A stretch of 64,000 nt of DNA from CAZOSF01 sp964582415 (GTDB lineage: Bacteria; Bacteroidota; Bacteroidia; Flavobacteriales; Flavobacteriaceae), in the NCBI GenBank assembly GCA_964582415.1, contig CAZOSF010000001.1:1-64000 (forward strand). Direction: 5' to 3'. The notes under the pieces are model-generated. The model had not been told where the DNA came from and made no database searches. It worked only from the letters and a program-made list of their open reading frames with translations. Of the stretch, positions 8,509-17,108 are shown in pieces (within the stretch, counting starts at the first letter, position 1; the number at the start of each line of letters is the position of its first letter). A program made the position numbers and the translations under genes.

Positions 8509-9780
8509 TCACCCAGCGGTTTCCGTTTGGAATGAATCCAGTTCATTGTGTAAGTAGTAGTGGCGGTAATACAAGAAAACTCCCAGGCAAATCGTGAGAA
8601 TATCATCTTGATTATAAAGGCCCGTAATAATGAAGGAAGTGAAGAAGAAGTAAACGGCTAAACTGGATACCAAACGATCGAAGAACAAAGATTTATTGTT
8701 GGTCTTCTTGTAAGCAAAAAGATAGATGTAGACCAAAAGCACCAAGTAAATCAAGAGCCCTACCACGCCCGTTTTGAAAATTACATAGGCAAAGCCGTTA
8801 TGTGTCACGGGAATGAAACGAATCCCTCCCTCCTGTAGCGGGGCTTTAAACCCAAGATCTACTTGCGCCCCAAGTCCGCGGCCAATCAAATATCCCAATC
8901 CTCCAGGGGTTTTGTCCAATTGCGAAAGTGCTTTCCCAGCTTCATACCCCCGCCAATGATCCCATAAATCTGCGTGGTTATTGACATCGATTTTGGTGGT
9001 GAAAATCTCGGAAGGAGCAATCTTTATTTTGTACAGAAAACCTTCGAAACCATCGGCTTCCCGGTCAAGATCGAGCGTATATAAGTATGCAAAAAACAGC
9101 ACCACCCCAATGGCGAAAGAAGATAGAATAACAAATCCCTTTCTAGTCAATTTGAGATAGCCCAGGGTTCCCAAAAACAGAATTAGAAAGCCCAAAACCA
9201 TGGTTCTAGAAAAATAAAACACAAAGGAAACCGCTAATAGAATCAATATCAATTTTTGATATTTCACCCGTACATCGATACGTTTTAATTGGGAATTTGC
9301 CAACAGCAACACCAAGGCAATCATTTCGATATAATTCGACTTTCCAAAAATGGTCCGAATCCTTGTGAAATTAAATCGAATCACCGGAAGATAAATCGCC
9401 AATTTTATGAGATGATAAAGGGAAAAGCAAAGGGCCAAATAGATTATGAACTTAAAGAAAAAGTGTTTGTCCTGAATTTTTCCAAAAAGATAGTACCCCA
9501 AGCCGATGAACATGATGGGGCGAATAAAGAAACTTATGTCTTTTACAATATCGTACGCCTTGTAGGATTGTAGAAAGGTTCCAATAAAGCCCACACCCAA
9601 CATAAGCACTAAAAACAGAAGGACATTTACAATTCCCCTGCTATACTTGAATTGGGTATCCATTAATAAAATACCCGTCAAAAGTACCCCAAGCCCAATG
9701 TTCAATTCTACCGATTCATAGAAATAGGGCACACAGAAGAGCAGTAAGGCACTGATTTTATAGACTAAGTCTTTGGACAC
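8509..9780 (-). CDS. O-antigen ligase/polymerase family membrane protein (third of three)
   Basis: This 423-residue polytopic protein starts with GTG (9780-9778), sharing one base with the stop of the GT2 gene upstream. It has about ten to eleven hydrophobic segments and a periplasmic loop containing GGLGYLIGRGLGAQ. The loop ends in PVTHNGFAYVIFKTGVVGLL, which corresponds to the HN...K.G..G signature of the O-antigen ligase / Wzy superfamily. Sequence similarity to the two other family members in the locus is low by eye, so they are not recent duplicates. It may be the polymerase, a ligase, or may handle a second glycan. Confidence 0.8.
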   Translation of the reverse strand: MSKDLVYKISALLLFCVPYFYESVELNIGLGVLLTGILLMDTQFKYSRGIVNVLLFLVLMLGVGFIGTFLQSYKAYDIVKDISFFIRPIMFIGLGYYLFGKIQDKHFFFKFIIYLALCFSLYHLIKLAIYLPVIRFNFTRIRTIFGKSNYIEMIALVLLLANSQLKRIDVRVKYQKLILILLAVSFVFYFSRTMVLGFLILFLGTLGYLKLTRKGFVILSSFAIGVVLFFAYLYTLDLDREADGFEGFLYKIKIAPSEIFTTKIDVNNHADLWDHWRGYEAGKALSQLDKTPGGLGYLIGRGLGAQVDLGFKAPLQEGGIRFIPVTHNGFAYVIFKTGVVGLLIYLVLLVYIYLFAYKKTNNKSLFFDRLVSSLAVYFFFTSFIITGLYNQDDILTICLGVFLYYRHYYLHNELDSFQTETAG

Positions 9781-10760
9781 TATTTCTTGGCTAGTTTAAC
9801 AAGTTCATTTTGTATTCGATTGCGCACTTCGGGGTGACTACCGCTTCCATATTTTAAATAGTCGGTCATTCCTAGATAAATGGCTCTGGAACGCATCCTT
9901 TCGCCTTTCAATAGCGATAACAACCATTTACCAACCACCGACAAATATACAAAGGGGAAGGTCATCCGCTTGTACTTGGAATAGAATTTCAATCCGTTGA
10001 GAATGTAAAGGTATTCTGGTATGAAACGATGGGTTTGCTCCGTTCCTCCTTGGTCATAGATTTTGGAGATTCGATTAACAGCCAATTGATAGCCCATAGA
10101 CCGTGCTTTGAAGCAAAAATCTGTTTCCTCCCAATAAAGAAAATAATCTTCGGGGAGAAGCCCCACCTCCCGAAATGTATTCAGGTGGGTGAAAATAGCA
10201 GAACCATGGAGGGAGTCCAGCTGTGCCAACTGATTAATTTCTTTAATGGTTCGAACACCATGTACCCATGTTTTTACCAACACCCCCCCCAATTGAATCA
10301 GTTTGTCTTTTTCATTCAAATCATAGAACACATTTCCGGCGAGGGTTTTCTCGTTGGCCGCTAAAGCGACAAGGTCGGAAATAACACCAGGGGTCAACTG
10401 AAGATCGGGGTTCATAATACCCACAAATTCGTCCTTCCTGTTTTTAAGCAAATAACGCAACACAATATTATTGGCGGGAGCGTACCCCGAATTGGTGTCA
10501 TTTTCAACCAAAACAATTTCGGACTTGTCTAACAACTCCTTTGATGAAGCCTCCATCAAATCCTGCTTTTTTACAAAATGCGTTTGATAGGATTTGAGAA
10601 CTTCTTTCAATTTCGCTTTGGAAAAAGGTGTGGAATCATTATCCACAATAAAAATCTGGGTATTGGGATAGGTGTTTGCTTGAAGTGTAGGCAGACAGGT
10701 TGCCAATTCCGCTTCCGAATTGTAATTCACCAAAAGAATATTTACCCGCCTTTCCTTCAT
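9780..10760 (-). CDS. Glycosyltransferase family 2
   Basis: From the ATG at 10760 (326 residues) the protein opens with RRVNILLVNYNSEAEL, the first strand of a GT-A fold, followed by IFIVDNDS, the metal-binding region GIMNPDLQL (an NPD variant of the DxD motif) and the acceptor-side block YFLYWEETDFCFKARSMGY, where ED/ETD is the usual catalytic base region. These features resemble dTDP-rhamnosyl- and related transferases of the WbbL type. The start overlaps the sulfotransferase stop (ATGA at 10757-10760). An upstream TTG that would extend the protein by 7 residues is less likely. The donor is unproven. Confidence 0.87.
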   Translation of the reverse strand: MKERRVNILLVNYNSEAELATCLPTLQANTYPNTQIFIVDNDSTPFSKAKLKEVLKSYQTHFVKKQDLMEASSKELLDKSEIVLVENDTNSGYAPANNIVLRYLLKNRKDEFVGIMNPDLQLTPGVISDLVALAANEKTLAGNVFYDLNEKDKLIQLGGVLVKTWVHGVRTIKEINQLAQLDSLHGSAIFTHLNTFREVGLLPEDYFLYWEETDFCFKARSMGYQLAVNRISKIYDQGGTEQTHRFIPEYLYILNGLKFYSKYKRMTFPFVYLSVVGKWLLSLLKGERMRSRAIYLGMTDYLKYGSGSHPEVRNRIQNELVKLAKK

Positions 10761-11689
10761 TCCAAAAAACTCTCCTTCCAAACCGAAAGGTTCAAATTAA
10801 ATTCCTTTTCCAAAAGATGCACCTCTTCCTTGTAAAATTGGGTCAGATACTCCCGGGCCGCTTCTTCCATTGGAGGTTTTTCCGCAGATTTGGACATCAG
10901 CGTCTGTTTCAATCGTCTCCGTAGGTTTTCGGGGAAAAGACGTCCGAAGAATTGCGTTTTTTGGTTCCACTGAATCAGTTTGGCAGCCAATTTGTTCTTG
11001 GGAGACGCAAACACATTGCTTTTTCCTTGATCATTGCCTCGTATCATTGTTGGAGGAGAGATTTCCAAAAAATCGCAAAGTTCATTATAGGATACCTCCA
11101 AGTTTGAGAAGAACTCCTCGTAAACAAATACCTTTATTTGATTTTGACCGAAGCAACTATAACGTTTTAACTGCTCATGATACATCCCCAACTCGGTATA
11201 AAGGTGGCTTTTTCCACCCCAAACCTTCGGAAATTCAGCAGCGTCGTTTTTCAAGGCAGTAAAAAAGTTCCGCTCCGATTGAAGTCCCTCGCGGATGTCC
11301 ATGAGGTAATGTGAATAGGCTCTCTCTATGGGGTTGCGTAAAATAACCACTATCCTCGCTTTGGGAAAGTCACGATGAATTTTTTCGGCAGCTTCCTCAT
11401 CCCACAAATAGGAAGGACTGCAATCGCCAACGGCTTTAAAGGCTTCCGAGCCCGAATAAAGTGCTTTATAATCTCCTTCGGACTGAATGATCCGGGTATG
11501 ATAGGTTTTGTTTCGATCTACTTTATCGTAATCCGACTTGCGCTCCGATTGTACATTAGCGTAGTAATGCGGTTCCTTGACATTCGGCAAAAACACCTCC
11601 GGATGCTGTTTTAAAAAGGCATACAAGGTTGTAGTACCTGCCTTCGCAGCACCAATAACAAAAAACCGTATGTTCTTTTCCGATTCCAT
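10757..11689 (-). CDS. PAPS-dependent sulfotransferase
   Basis: A 310-residue soluble P-loop sulfotransferase. The 5'-phosphosulfate loop is in VIGAAKAGTTTLYAFLKQHP near the N-terminus (K16, then TTT), and the 3'-phosphate binding region is RIVVILRNPIERAYSHYL (R and S contacts). The order and length resemble heparan N-sulfotransferase-like enzymes. It would transfer sulfate from PAPS to a hydroxyl or amine of a glycan intermediate in the cytoplasm. It sits between the flippase gene and a GT2 gene in one transcription unit, so the substrate is most likely the lipid-linked oligosaccharide of this locus. No PAPS synthesis genes occur in the window. Confidence 0.88.
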   Translation of the reverse strand: MESEKNIRFFVIGAAKAGTTTLYAFLKQHPEVFLPNVKEPHYYANVQSERKSDYDKVDRNKTYHTRIIQSEGDYKALYSGSEAFKAVGDCSPSYLWDEEAAEKIHRDFPKARIVVILRNPIERAYSHYLMDIREGLQSERNFFTALKNDAAEFPKVWGGKSHLYTELGMYHEQLKRYSCFGQNQIKVFVYEEFFSNLEVSYNELCDFLEISPPTMIRGNDQGKSNVFASPKNKLAAKLIQWNQKTQFFGRLFPENLRRRLKQTLMSKSAEKPPMEEAAREYLTQFYKEEVHLLEKEFNLNLSVWKESFLE

Positions 11690-11693
11690 CCTC

Positions 11694-13037
11694 CTATGGT
11701 TTCAGATGTAACTTTGGCCAGCGAAAGAACACTCGAATCCGGTCCTTTTTGTAGATATAATAAATTCCAAGGGCGTTCCAAAAAATCATGCTAATGCTTG
11801 TCGCAATTGCAGCACCCATCATCCCCATGGAAGGAATCAATAACAGATTCAAACCGATATTGATGACCAAGGCGGTCAATAAAATATTCTGAAACGCCTT
11901 TTCCTTACCCGTCATATTGAGATACGTTCCCACTGGGCCACACAACGAATTCATTATTTGGCCGGCCAAAAGGACCCACAGAATGTACTTGGCCACCATA
12001 TATTCCTCGCCAAATAACGATAAAATAAAGGCGGCGAATAAGGTAAATATAAGAATCATTGGGGCGGTCAAAAAGAAGATAAGTTGCGTAGACTTGCGTA
12101 TCTTCTCTCGCAATTGGTCGAAATGTTTGGAGGTGAACAAGGCGGCTATTTCTGGGCCAATTACCGCATTCACCGAAGCAAGTACCACATTGATAAGCAT
12201 GGTCAATTTAATGGCAATACTATAATAAGCTACCGATTCATAATCGGTAAAATGTGCGAGCATCATCACATCGAAACTCTGCATTAACAGAAAAGCCGTA
12301 CTGCTCAGTGCCATCGGCGCCGATCGCTTCACAATCCCTTTGAATGACAAATAGGGATCCTCTGCAATAGTGCTCGGCCCCAATCTGTATAAAAAGTATC
12401 CGATCCAAAGAGTTGAGATTCCTGCAATGGCTACAAAATTCCAAAGGAATATTGTTACGACCTGATCGTGAGTGTCGGCAAAGTACAGCATTAAAATACC
12501 CACAAAGAAAAAGGCATAACGCACAATATTCCGAAACACCTCGGAAAGGGTAATTCTGTGTATTGCTCTGAAAGTTTCGAAATTTAAAAGGGTAATACTA
12601 TAGGCGGCCAAAAACGGAACTGTTTTTTCTATGAGCGGCAATAAGTCGAGTACTCCTAAGGCTTTGCAAATCGATTCTCCAAGAAATACATTCAATGCCA
12701 TCAGGGAAATGGAAAGTATCAGTATCAATGCCACCATTTTCACATAGACTACGCGAAGGTGGGGTATGTCTTTTTTCGATTCCAGGTATCCGGAAAAAAA
12801 CAAAATGGACTGGTTGGTCCCGAAGATGGTAAACGCTCCTAAGAAGATTAGGAAGGACCTACTGAAATCGTATTGTCCAACGAATTCGGCTTCAAAGAAG
12901 TTCGTTAAAAACAGGGTGAGGCTAAAAAACAAAAGCATTCCCAGTCCTCGTAAAAATAGAACCAAGAAGCTTTTGCCTGTTAGCGAATCTTTTCTAAGAT
13001 GCTGAAATCGTGATTTGAGCAAATTCCACATTCGCAT
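11694..13037 (-). CDS. Wzx-type oligosaccharide flippase (MOP superfamily)
   Basis: This 447-residue protein has about 12-14 predicted membrane helices and polar loops in the pattern of polysaccharide-transport MATE/MOP proteins (Pfam Polysacc_synt). Helix starts such as SFLVLFLRGLGMLLFFSLTL and the central APMALSSTAFLLMQSFDVMMLA stretch are typical. It would flip undecaprenyl-PP-linked repeat units across the inner membrane for periplasmic polymerisation by one of the Wzy-like proteins. Two in-frame ATGs (13037 and 13031) could serve as start. A perfect 8-bp inverted repeat lies 10 bases upstream of the first. No symbol is assigned because Wzx proteins are too divergent for orthology calls. 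Confidence 0.87.
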   Translation of the reverse strand: MRMWNLLKSRFQHLRKDSLTGKSFLVLFLRGLGMLLFFSLTLFLTNFFEAEFVGQYDFSRSFLIFLGAFTIFGTNQSILFFSGYLESKKDIPHLRVVYVKMVALILILSISLMALNVFLGESICKALGVLDLLPLIEKTVPFLAAYSITLLNFETFRAIHRITLSEVFRNIVRYAFFFVGILMLYFADTHDQVVTIFLWNFVAIAGISTLWIGYFLYRLGPSTIAEDPYLSFKGIVKRSAPMALSSTAFLLMQSFDVMMLAHFTDYESVAYYSIAIKLTMLINVVLASVNAVIGPEIAALFTSKHFDQLREKIRKSTQLIFFLTAPMILIFTLFAAFILSLFGEEYMVAKYILWVLLAGQIMNSLCGPVGTYLNMTGKEKAFQNILLTALVINIGLNLLLIPSMGMMGAAIATSISMIFWNALGIYYIYKKDRIRVFFRWPKLHLKP

Positions 13038-13046
13038 TCTTTTGTT

Positions 13047-13068
13047 TCGGAAGGTTCATTCCTTCCGA
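13047..13068 (-). repeat. Inverted repeat immediately upstream of the flippase gene
   Basis: TCGGAAGG, six bases, then CCTTCCGA forms a perfect 8-bp hairpin in the 43-base spacer between the chain-length gene and the flippase gene. No T-run follows on the minus strand, so it is not a standard intrinsic terminator. It could stabilise the upstream transcript end or hinder initiation at the flippase start. Confidence 0.6.
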
Positions 13069-13080
13069 GTCGGCAAACGG

Positions 13081-14055
13081 TTAGTCTTCAGTTGCGTAAC
13101 GCTGTCCTTTTCTATATCCGTCCCTAACCACAAAGAAGGCGATAAATAAGAATACCAACAGGAAGGGCACCATTATCGTTTTCTTATCGGTTAGCTTTGC
13201 CATTCCATAGAAACGTGGGTTGTTCATTACTGTAACCACCGAATCGTATTTGGTAAGTTCTGTTTTAAGCTCCTCGTTTTCATCCATAATTTCTGTTTTC
13301 TTTTCAAACAGCATATGGATGTTATTGTTTTCTTGAGTATTGAAGTAAACCGAAGCGCCAGAATTGGCATCATTCTGCCGCTGGTTGGTGTACTCTTCCA
13401 AGAGCTCATCGATTTTCTTGATGCTGAAGTTATTTCGTTCGATACGAAGCTGGGTTTCAGCGATCATGGTTTCCTTTATCTTATTGAATTGCTCGGTGCT
13501 ATTCAGATAATTCACAAGCTGTTGTATGATTCTATCATCATTCTTTTTGGTGGTCAGTGTAATTTTATGATAACGGTATTGTGGATAAAATACCTGAGAC
13601 TCCATCACATCGTCTTCCACGCTGATTTCTGTCATATAGAAATCGATATTTCTATCGTTCGGTTCGCTTTGATCCAACAGGTCCTTTAAACTTACGATAG
13701 GTTCAATTACCACCTCAACTATTTCCGGTTCCGTTCCATCGAATCCGTTTTGTTTGAGGAAGCTCATATCGTATTGCCCGCTTTTAATGTTCAACAATTC
13801 GATCGCATTGTAAACATAATTTGTGCTGCCAAAATTGTTCTGAACCAGAATGACGGCATCTTTCTTTTTACCGGTAATATTCTGCCATAACATCCCTAAA
13901 AAATATCCTCCTACGATAAGGACGACGAGGATAATCCAATACTTGAATACAAATTGAGCCATGCGGTAAAATGCCGCCAAAAGGCTGTGATAAAAATCTT
14001 TGATCCTTCCTAAAAGGAACATCAAGTCGACTTCCTGTTGCTGTTCTTTTGCCAT
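13081..14055 (-). CDS. Wzz-like chain-length determinant protein
   Basis: The 324-residue protein has one N-terminal membrane segment (about residues 33-53, IILVVLIVGGYFLGMLW), a periplasmic domain of about 240 residues with helical coiled-coil character near residues 200-275, and a C-terminal membrane segment (about 293-311) followed by a short basic tail. That two-helix layout is the polysaccharide co-polymerase (PCP-1/Wzz-like) topology that sets glycan length with Wzy. There is no cytoplasmic tyrosine-kinase domain, so it is not a Wzc fusion. It follows rfbD by one base. Sequence identity to classical Wzz is not obvious, so the call rests on topology and context. Confidence 0.72.
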   Translation of the reverse strand: MAKEQQQEVDLMFLLGRIKDFYHSLLAAFYRMAQFVFKYWIILVVLIVGGYFLGMLWQNITGKKKDAVILVQNNFGSTNYVYNAIELLNIKSGQYDMSFLKQNGFDGTEPEIVEVVIEPIVSLKDLLDQSEPNDRNIDFYMTEISVEDDVMESQVFYPQYRYHKITLTTKKNDDRIIQQLVNYLNSTEQFNKIKETMIAETQLRIERNNFSIKKIDELLEEYTNQRQNDANSGASVYFNTQENNNIHMLFEKKTEIMDENEELKTELTKYDSVVTVMNNPRFYGMAKLTDKKTIMVPFLLVFLFIAFFVVRDGYRKGQRYATED

Positions 14056-14056
14056 A

Positions 14057-14914
14057 TTAAGAAACCAATTCTTTTACTAAATTATTTAAGCTATTTTCCC
14101 AGTTGGGTATGGGGTTTGCTAGCTCCCCAGAAATCTTTTTAAGGTCCATTACACTGTATTCCGGGCGCTTTGCAAATGTAGGATAATAATCTGTTTTACC
14201 AACATGGACACGCTCCTGTAGGCCATGGGCCTTGACAATAGCACACGCGAAATCGTACCAAGTAGCAGCTCCTTGATTGCTAAAGTGATACACCCCATAA
14301 TTTGTGGTGCCACTAGCAATCATTTCCAAGACAGCCGAAGCTAAATCGTTCGCATTCGTAGGGGTGCCAGTTTGCTCTGTTGTGATGGTCAAGGAATCCC
14401 TTTCTTGAGCAAATTTCAGAATAGACTTATAAAAGTTGTGTCCATATTGTGAATACAGCCAAGAGGTTCGGATGACAAAATACTTTATCATCGATTCCTG
14501 AACCGCCAGTTCTCCAGCCAGCTTCGACGCCCCATAAACATTTATAGGATTCACGGGATCTGCTTCCACATAGGGGGTTTTCTTGCTCCCATCGAAGACA
14601 TAATCTGTAGAAATATGCCATAAAACGGCTTCGTATTTATTGCAAGCTTCAGCCAAGTTTCTAGCACCTTCCGCATTGATTGCAAACGCCAATTCTTGGT
14701 CCGATTCTGCTTTTTCAACATTTGTATACGCCGCTGCATTTATGCAGTGATTGGGTTGGTGTTTATCGAAATAGGCTAAAACAGCAGTTTTGTCGGTGAT
14801 GTCAAGGGTATCCCTATCCTCATATAGAAACTCTGTGTCTGCCACCTTGGAAGCCGCATCTTTGATACAATGCCCCAATTGTCCGTTGGCTCCTATGACT
14901 AAAATTCTATTCAT
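14057..14914 (-). CDS. rfbD: dTDP-4-dehydrorhamnose reductase
   Basis: An SDR-family protein of 285 residues. It shows the cofactor motif GANGQLGH near residue 8, the catalytic region WHISTDYVFDGSK (T/D/Y), and the YGASKLAGE helix with its YxxxK pair. It catalyses the last step of dTDP-L-rhamnose synthesis, reducing dTDP-4-keto-L-rhamnose with NAD(P)H. The ATG overlaps the stop of rfbC in an ATGA arrangement (14911-14914), so the order rfbA-rfbC-rfbD is translationally linked. All functional motifs look intact. Confidence 0.95.
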   Translation of the reverse strand: MNRILVIGANGQLGHCIKDAASKVADTEFLYEDRDTLDITDKTAVLAYFDKHQPNHCINAAAYTNVEKAESDQELAFAINAEGARNLAEACNKYEAVLWHISTDYVFDGSKKTPYVEADPVNPINVYGASKLAGELAVQESMIKYFVIRTSWLYSQYGHNFYKSILKFAQERDSLTITTEQTGTPTNANDLASAVLEMIASGTTNYGVYHFSNQGAATWYDFACAIVKAHGLQERVHVGKTDYYPTFAKRPEYSVMDLKKISGELANPIPNWENSLNNLVKELVS

Positions 14915-15456
14915 CGCATGGCTTCTTCAAAAGTGGGAAGTTGTCTGTCTTTTTCTGAAACGATCAAATCATCCTCTGGAAGATGCCAGTCCAAATTCAA
15001 GGTTGCGTCATTGTAGATTATGCCTCCTTCCGATGTTTTATCGTAATAGTTATCGCATTTATAACAAAAGATGGACTTTTCAGATAAGGTGACGAACCCA
15101 TGAGCAAACCCTCTTGGCACAAAAAGCTGTAGTCCATTTTCTCCGGTAAGTTCTATCGCAAAATGTTTTCCAAAACTGGGAGAATCCTTTCGTAAATCGA
15201 CCACAATATCCACGACTCTTCCTTGGGCAACCCGAACCAATTTCGCTTGGGCCATTTCTCCAACCTGAAAATGCATTCCCCGAACCACTCCTCGGGACGA
15301 TTGTGATTGGTTATCCTGAACAAACTCAATATTCAGTCCTGTGACCTTCTGAAATGTCTTTCGGTTATAGGTCTCCGAGAAAATTCCTCTCTCATCCTTA
15401 AACTGGGCCGGTTTTAAGTAGAAACAGTCCTTTAAGGGAGTTTGAATCAATTCCAT
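14911..15456 (-). CDS. rfbC: dTDP-4-dehydrorhamnose 3,5-epimerase
   Basis: A cupin-fold enzyme with 181 residues, the normal size. The signature blocks are present: FKDERG near the start, FVQDNQSQSSRGVVRGMHFQ (substrate loop ending in the catalytic histidine H63 region), VVDLRKDSPSFG, and FVPRGFAHGFVTLSE with the second conserved histidine. It epimerises C3 and C5 of dTDP-4-keto-6-deoxy-glucose as the third step in dTDP-L-rhamnose formation. It starts two bases after the rfbA stop. Confidence 0.96.
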   Translation of the reverse strand: MELIQTPLKDCFYLKPAQFKDERGIFSETYNRKTFQKVTGLNIEFVQDNQSQSSRGVVRGMHFQVGEMAQAKLVRVAQGRVVDIVVDLRKDSPSFGKHFAIELTGENGLQLFVPRGFAHGFVTLSEKSIFCYKCDNYYDKTSEGGIIYNDATLNLDWHLPEDDLIVSEKDRQLPTFEEAMR

Positions 15457-15458
15457 AG

Positions 15459-16316
15459 TTAATCCAGTTGTATCAAATGCGTCCCGTAGCCACTTTTTAA
15501 TAAAGGCTCGGCCAAGGTTTTTAGTTGTTGTTTTGTAATGTACCCCATCTCATAAGCTGCTTCCTCTATAGCACCAATCTTGAGTCCTTGTCGCTCTTCA
15601 ATCACCTCTACAAATTGTGCCGCCTGCATCAAAGAAGCAAAGGTGCCAGTGTCCAACCAAGCAGTACCCTTGTCAAGTTTACTCACACTTAATTTTCCGC
15701 GCTTCAAATAAACATTGTTCACATCGGTGATTTCCAATTCTCCTCTAGCACTGGGTTGAATATTATGGGCAATGTCCACGACGTCATTGTCGTAAAAATA
15801 AATACCAGGGACTGCATAATTTGATTTGGGGTTTTTAGGTTTTTCCTCAATGCTCAAGGCTTTGCCTTTCTTATCAAATTCCACCACCCCATAGCGTTCA
15901 GGATCATGAACGTGATAGGCGTAAATAATGCCTCCTTCTGGGTCATTGTTCGATTGCAATAATTCTTTCAATCCAGAACCATAGAAGATGTTGTCTCCAA
16001 GTATGAGTGCCACCTTATCGCTTCCAATGAAATCTTTTCCAATAATAAACGCTTCCGCAAGTCCATTGGGTGCTTCCTGAACCGCATATTCAAAACGGCA
16101 CCCCAGCTGACTCCCGTTGCCCAATAATTTTTCGAAAAGTGGCAGGTCCTGAGGCGTTGAAATGATTAAAATTTCCCGAATCCCTGAATACATCAATGTG
16201 GAAAGCGGATAATAAATCATGGGCTTGTCATATACCGGCATCAACTGTTTGCTTACAGCTAGTGTTAACGGGTGTAGTCGTGTTCCCGATCCGCCTGCTA
16301 AAATGATTCCTTTCAT
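15459..16316 (-). CDS. rfbA: Glucose-1-phosphate thymidylyltransferase
   Basis: This 285-residue nucleotidyltransferase begins [18 protein letters not shown], the pyrophosphorylase signature that binds dTTP, followed by [17 protein letters not shown] for the sugar-phosphate pocket, LGDNIFYG with the metal aspartate, and VEFD...[11 protein letters not shown]. It is the first enzyme of dTDP-L-rhamnose synthesis. It lies 14 bases downstream of rfbB and 2 bases before rfbC, giving the gene order rfbB-A-C-D. No defects are seen. Confidence 0.97.
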   Translation of the reverse strand: MKGIILAGGSGTRLHPLTLAVSKQLMPVYDKPMIYYPLSTLMYSGIREILIISTPQDLPLFEKLLGNGSQLGCRFEYAVQEAPNGLAEAFIIGKDFIGSDKVALILGDNIFYGSGLKELLQSNNDPEGGIIYAYHVHDPERYGVVEFDKKGKALSIEEKPKNPKSNYAVPGIYFYDNDVVDIAHNIQPSARGELEITDVNNVYLKRGKLSVSKLDKGTAWLDTGTFASLMQAAQFVEVIEERQGLKIGAIEEAAYEMGYITKQQLKTLAEPLLKSGYGTHLIQLD

Positions 16317-16330
16317 GGTTGTTTTTGTTT

Positions 16331-17008
16331 CTATTCTGTCAATCTGCCTTCGTTATCCAAATACCATTTCACGGTCTTTTTGATACCTGTTTCAAAGGTT
16401 TCCTCTGCTCTCCAACCCAATTCACCTTCCAATTTTGAAGCATCAATGGCATAGCGGAAATCGTGCCCAGGCCGGTCGGTAACAAAAGCTATTTGCTCGC
16501 GATAAGAGGAACCTTTTGGCCGCTCTTGATCCAAGATATCGCAAATGGTGTGTGCTATATACAAGTTCTTGCGCTCATTGCGTCCACCGATATTATACGT
16601 TTCCCCCAATTTCCCCTGATCCAATACTCTTTTAATTCCGCTACAATGGTCTTTCACATAAAGCCAATCACGAATGTTCTGGCCATCTCCGTAAATTGGA
16701 ATGGGTTCTCCGCTCAGTGCCTTTCGAATGATGGTCGGAATCAATTTTTCCCGATGCTGATACGGTCCGTAGTTGTTGGAGCAGTTCGTGGTTACTACCG
16801 GCAATCCATAGGTATGGAAATAACTTCTCACCAACATATCAGAAGAGGCTTTTGAAGCACTGTACGGACTGTTGGGTGCATAGGGCGTTTCCTCGGTAAA
16901 CAAACCTGTTTCCCCAAGGGTTCCATATACCTCATCGGTTGAAACATGAAGAAAACGGGCATGTGAAAATGCTTCTTTTAACTGATTCGGGCCAGTCATC
17001 CAGCATTT
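16331..17008 (-). CDS. rfbB: dTDP-glucose 4,6-dehydratase, N-terminus lost in assembly gap
   Basis: The visible 225 C-terminal residues contain the active-site block [13 protein letters not shown] (T, D, E of the dehydratase), the catalytic YSASKASSD (YxxxK), [11 protein letters not shown] and [12 protein letters not shown], all specific for RfbB. The enzyme makes dTDP-4-keto-6-deoxyglucose, step two of the rhamnose pathway. Roughly 120 residues with the NAD-binding glycine motif are missing because the coding sequence runs into the 100-N gap at 17009. A conceptual reading frame continues across the Ns into the next gene, but that 764-residue fusion is an artefact. Confidence 0.92.
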   Translation of the reverse strand, partial: KCWMTGPNQLKEAFSHARFLHVSTDEVYGTLGETGLFTEETPYAPNSPYSASKASSDMLVRSYFHTYGLPVVTTNCSNNYGPYQHREKLIPTIIRKALSGEPIPIYGDGQNIRDWLYVKDHCSGIKRVLDQGKLGETYNIGGRNERKNLYIAHTICDILDQERPKGSSYREQIAFVTDRPGHDFRYAIDASKLEGELGWRAEETFETGIKKTVKWYLDNEGRLTE

Positions 17009-17108
17009 NNNNNNNNNNNNNNNNNNNNNNNNNNNNNNNNNNNNNNNNNNNNNNNNNNNNNNNNNNNNNNNNNNNNNNNNNNNNNNNNNNNNNNNNNNNN
17101 NNNNNNNN
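17009..17108. other. Assembly gap of 100 N
   Basis: Exactly 100 N bases. The missing rfbB N-terminus alone needs about 360 bases, and the upstream gene also lacks its end, so the real distance is probably well above 100 bases and the N count is likely nominal. Confidence 0.99.

Noticed and set aside
10640..10660. A perfect DnaA-box-like TTATCCACA
   Set aside because: It lies inside the GT2 gene in coding frame with no second box or AT-rich element nearby, so it is most likely chance.
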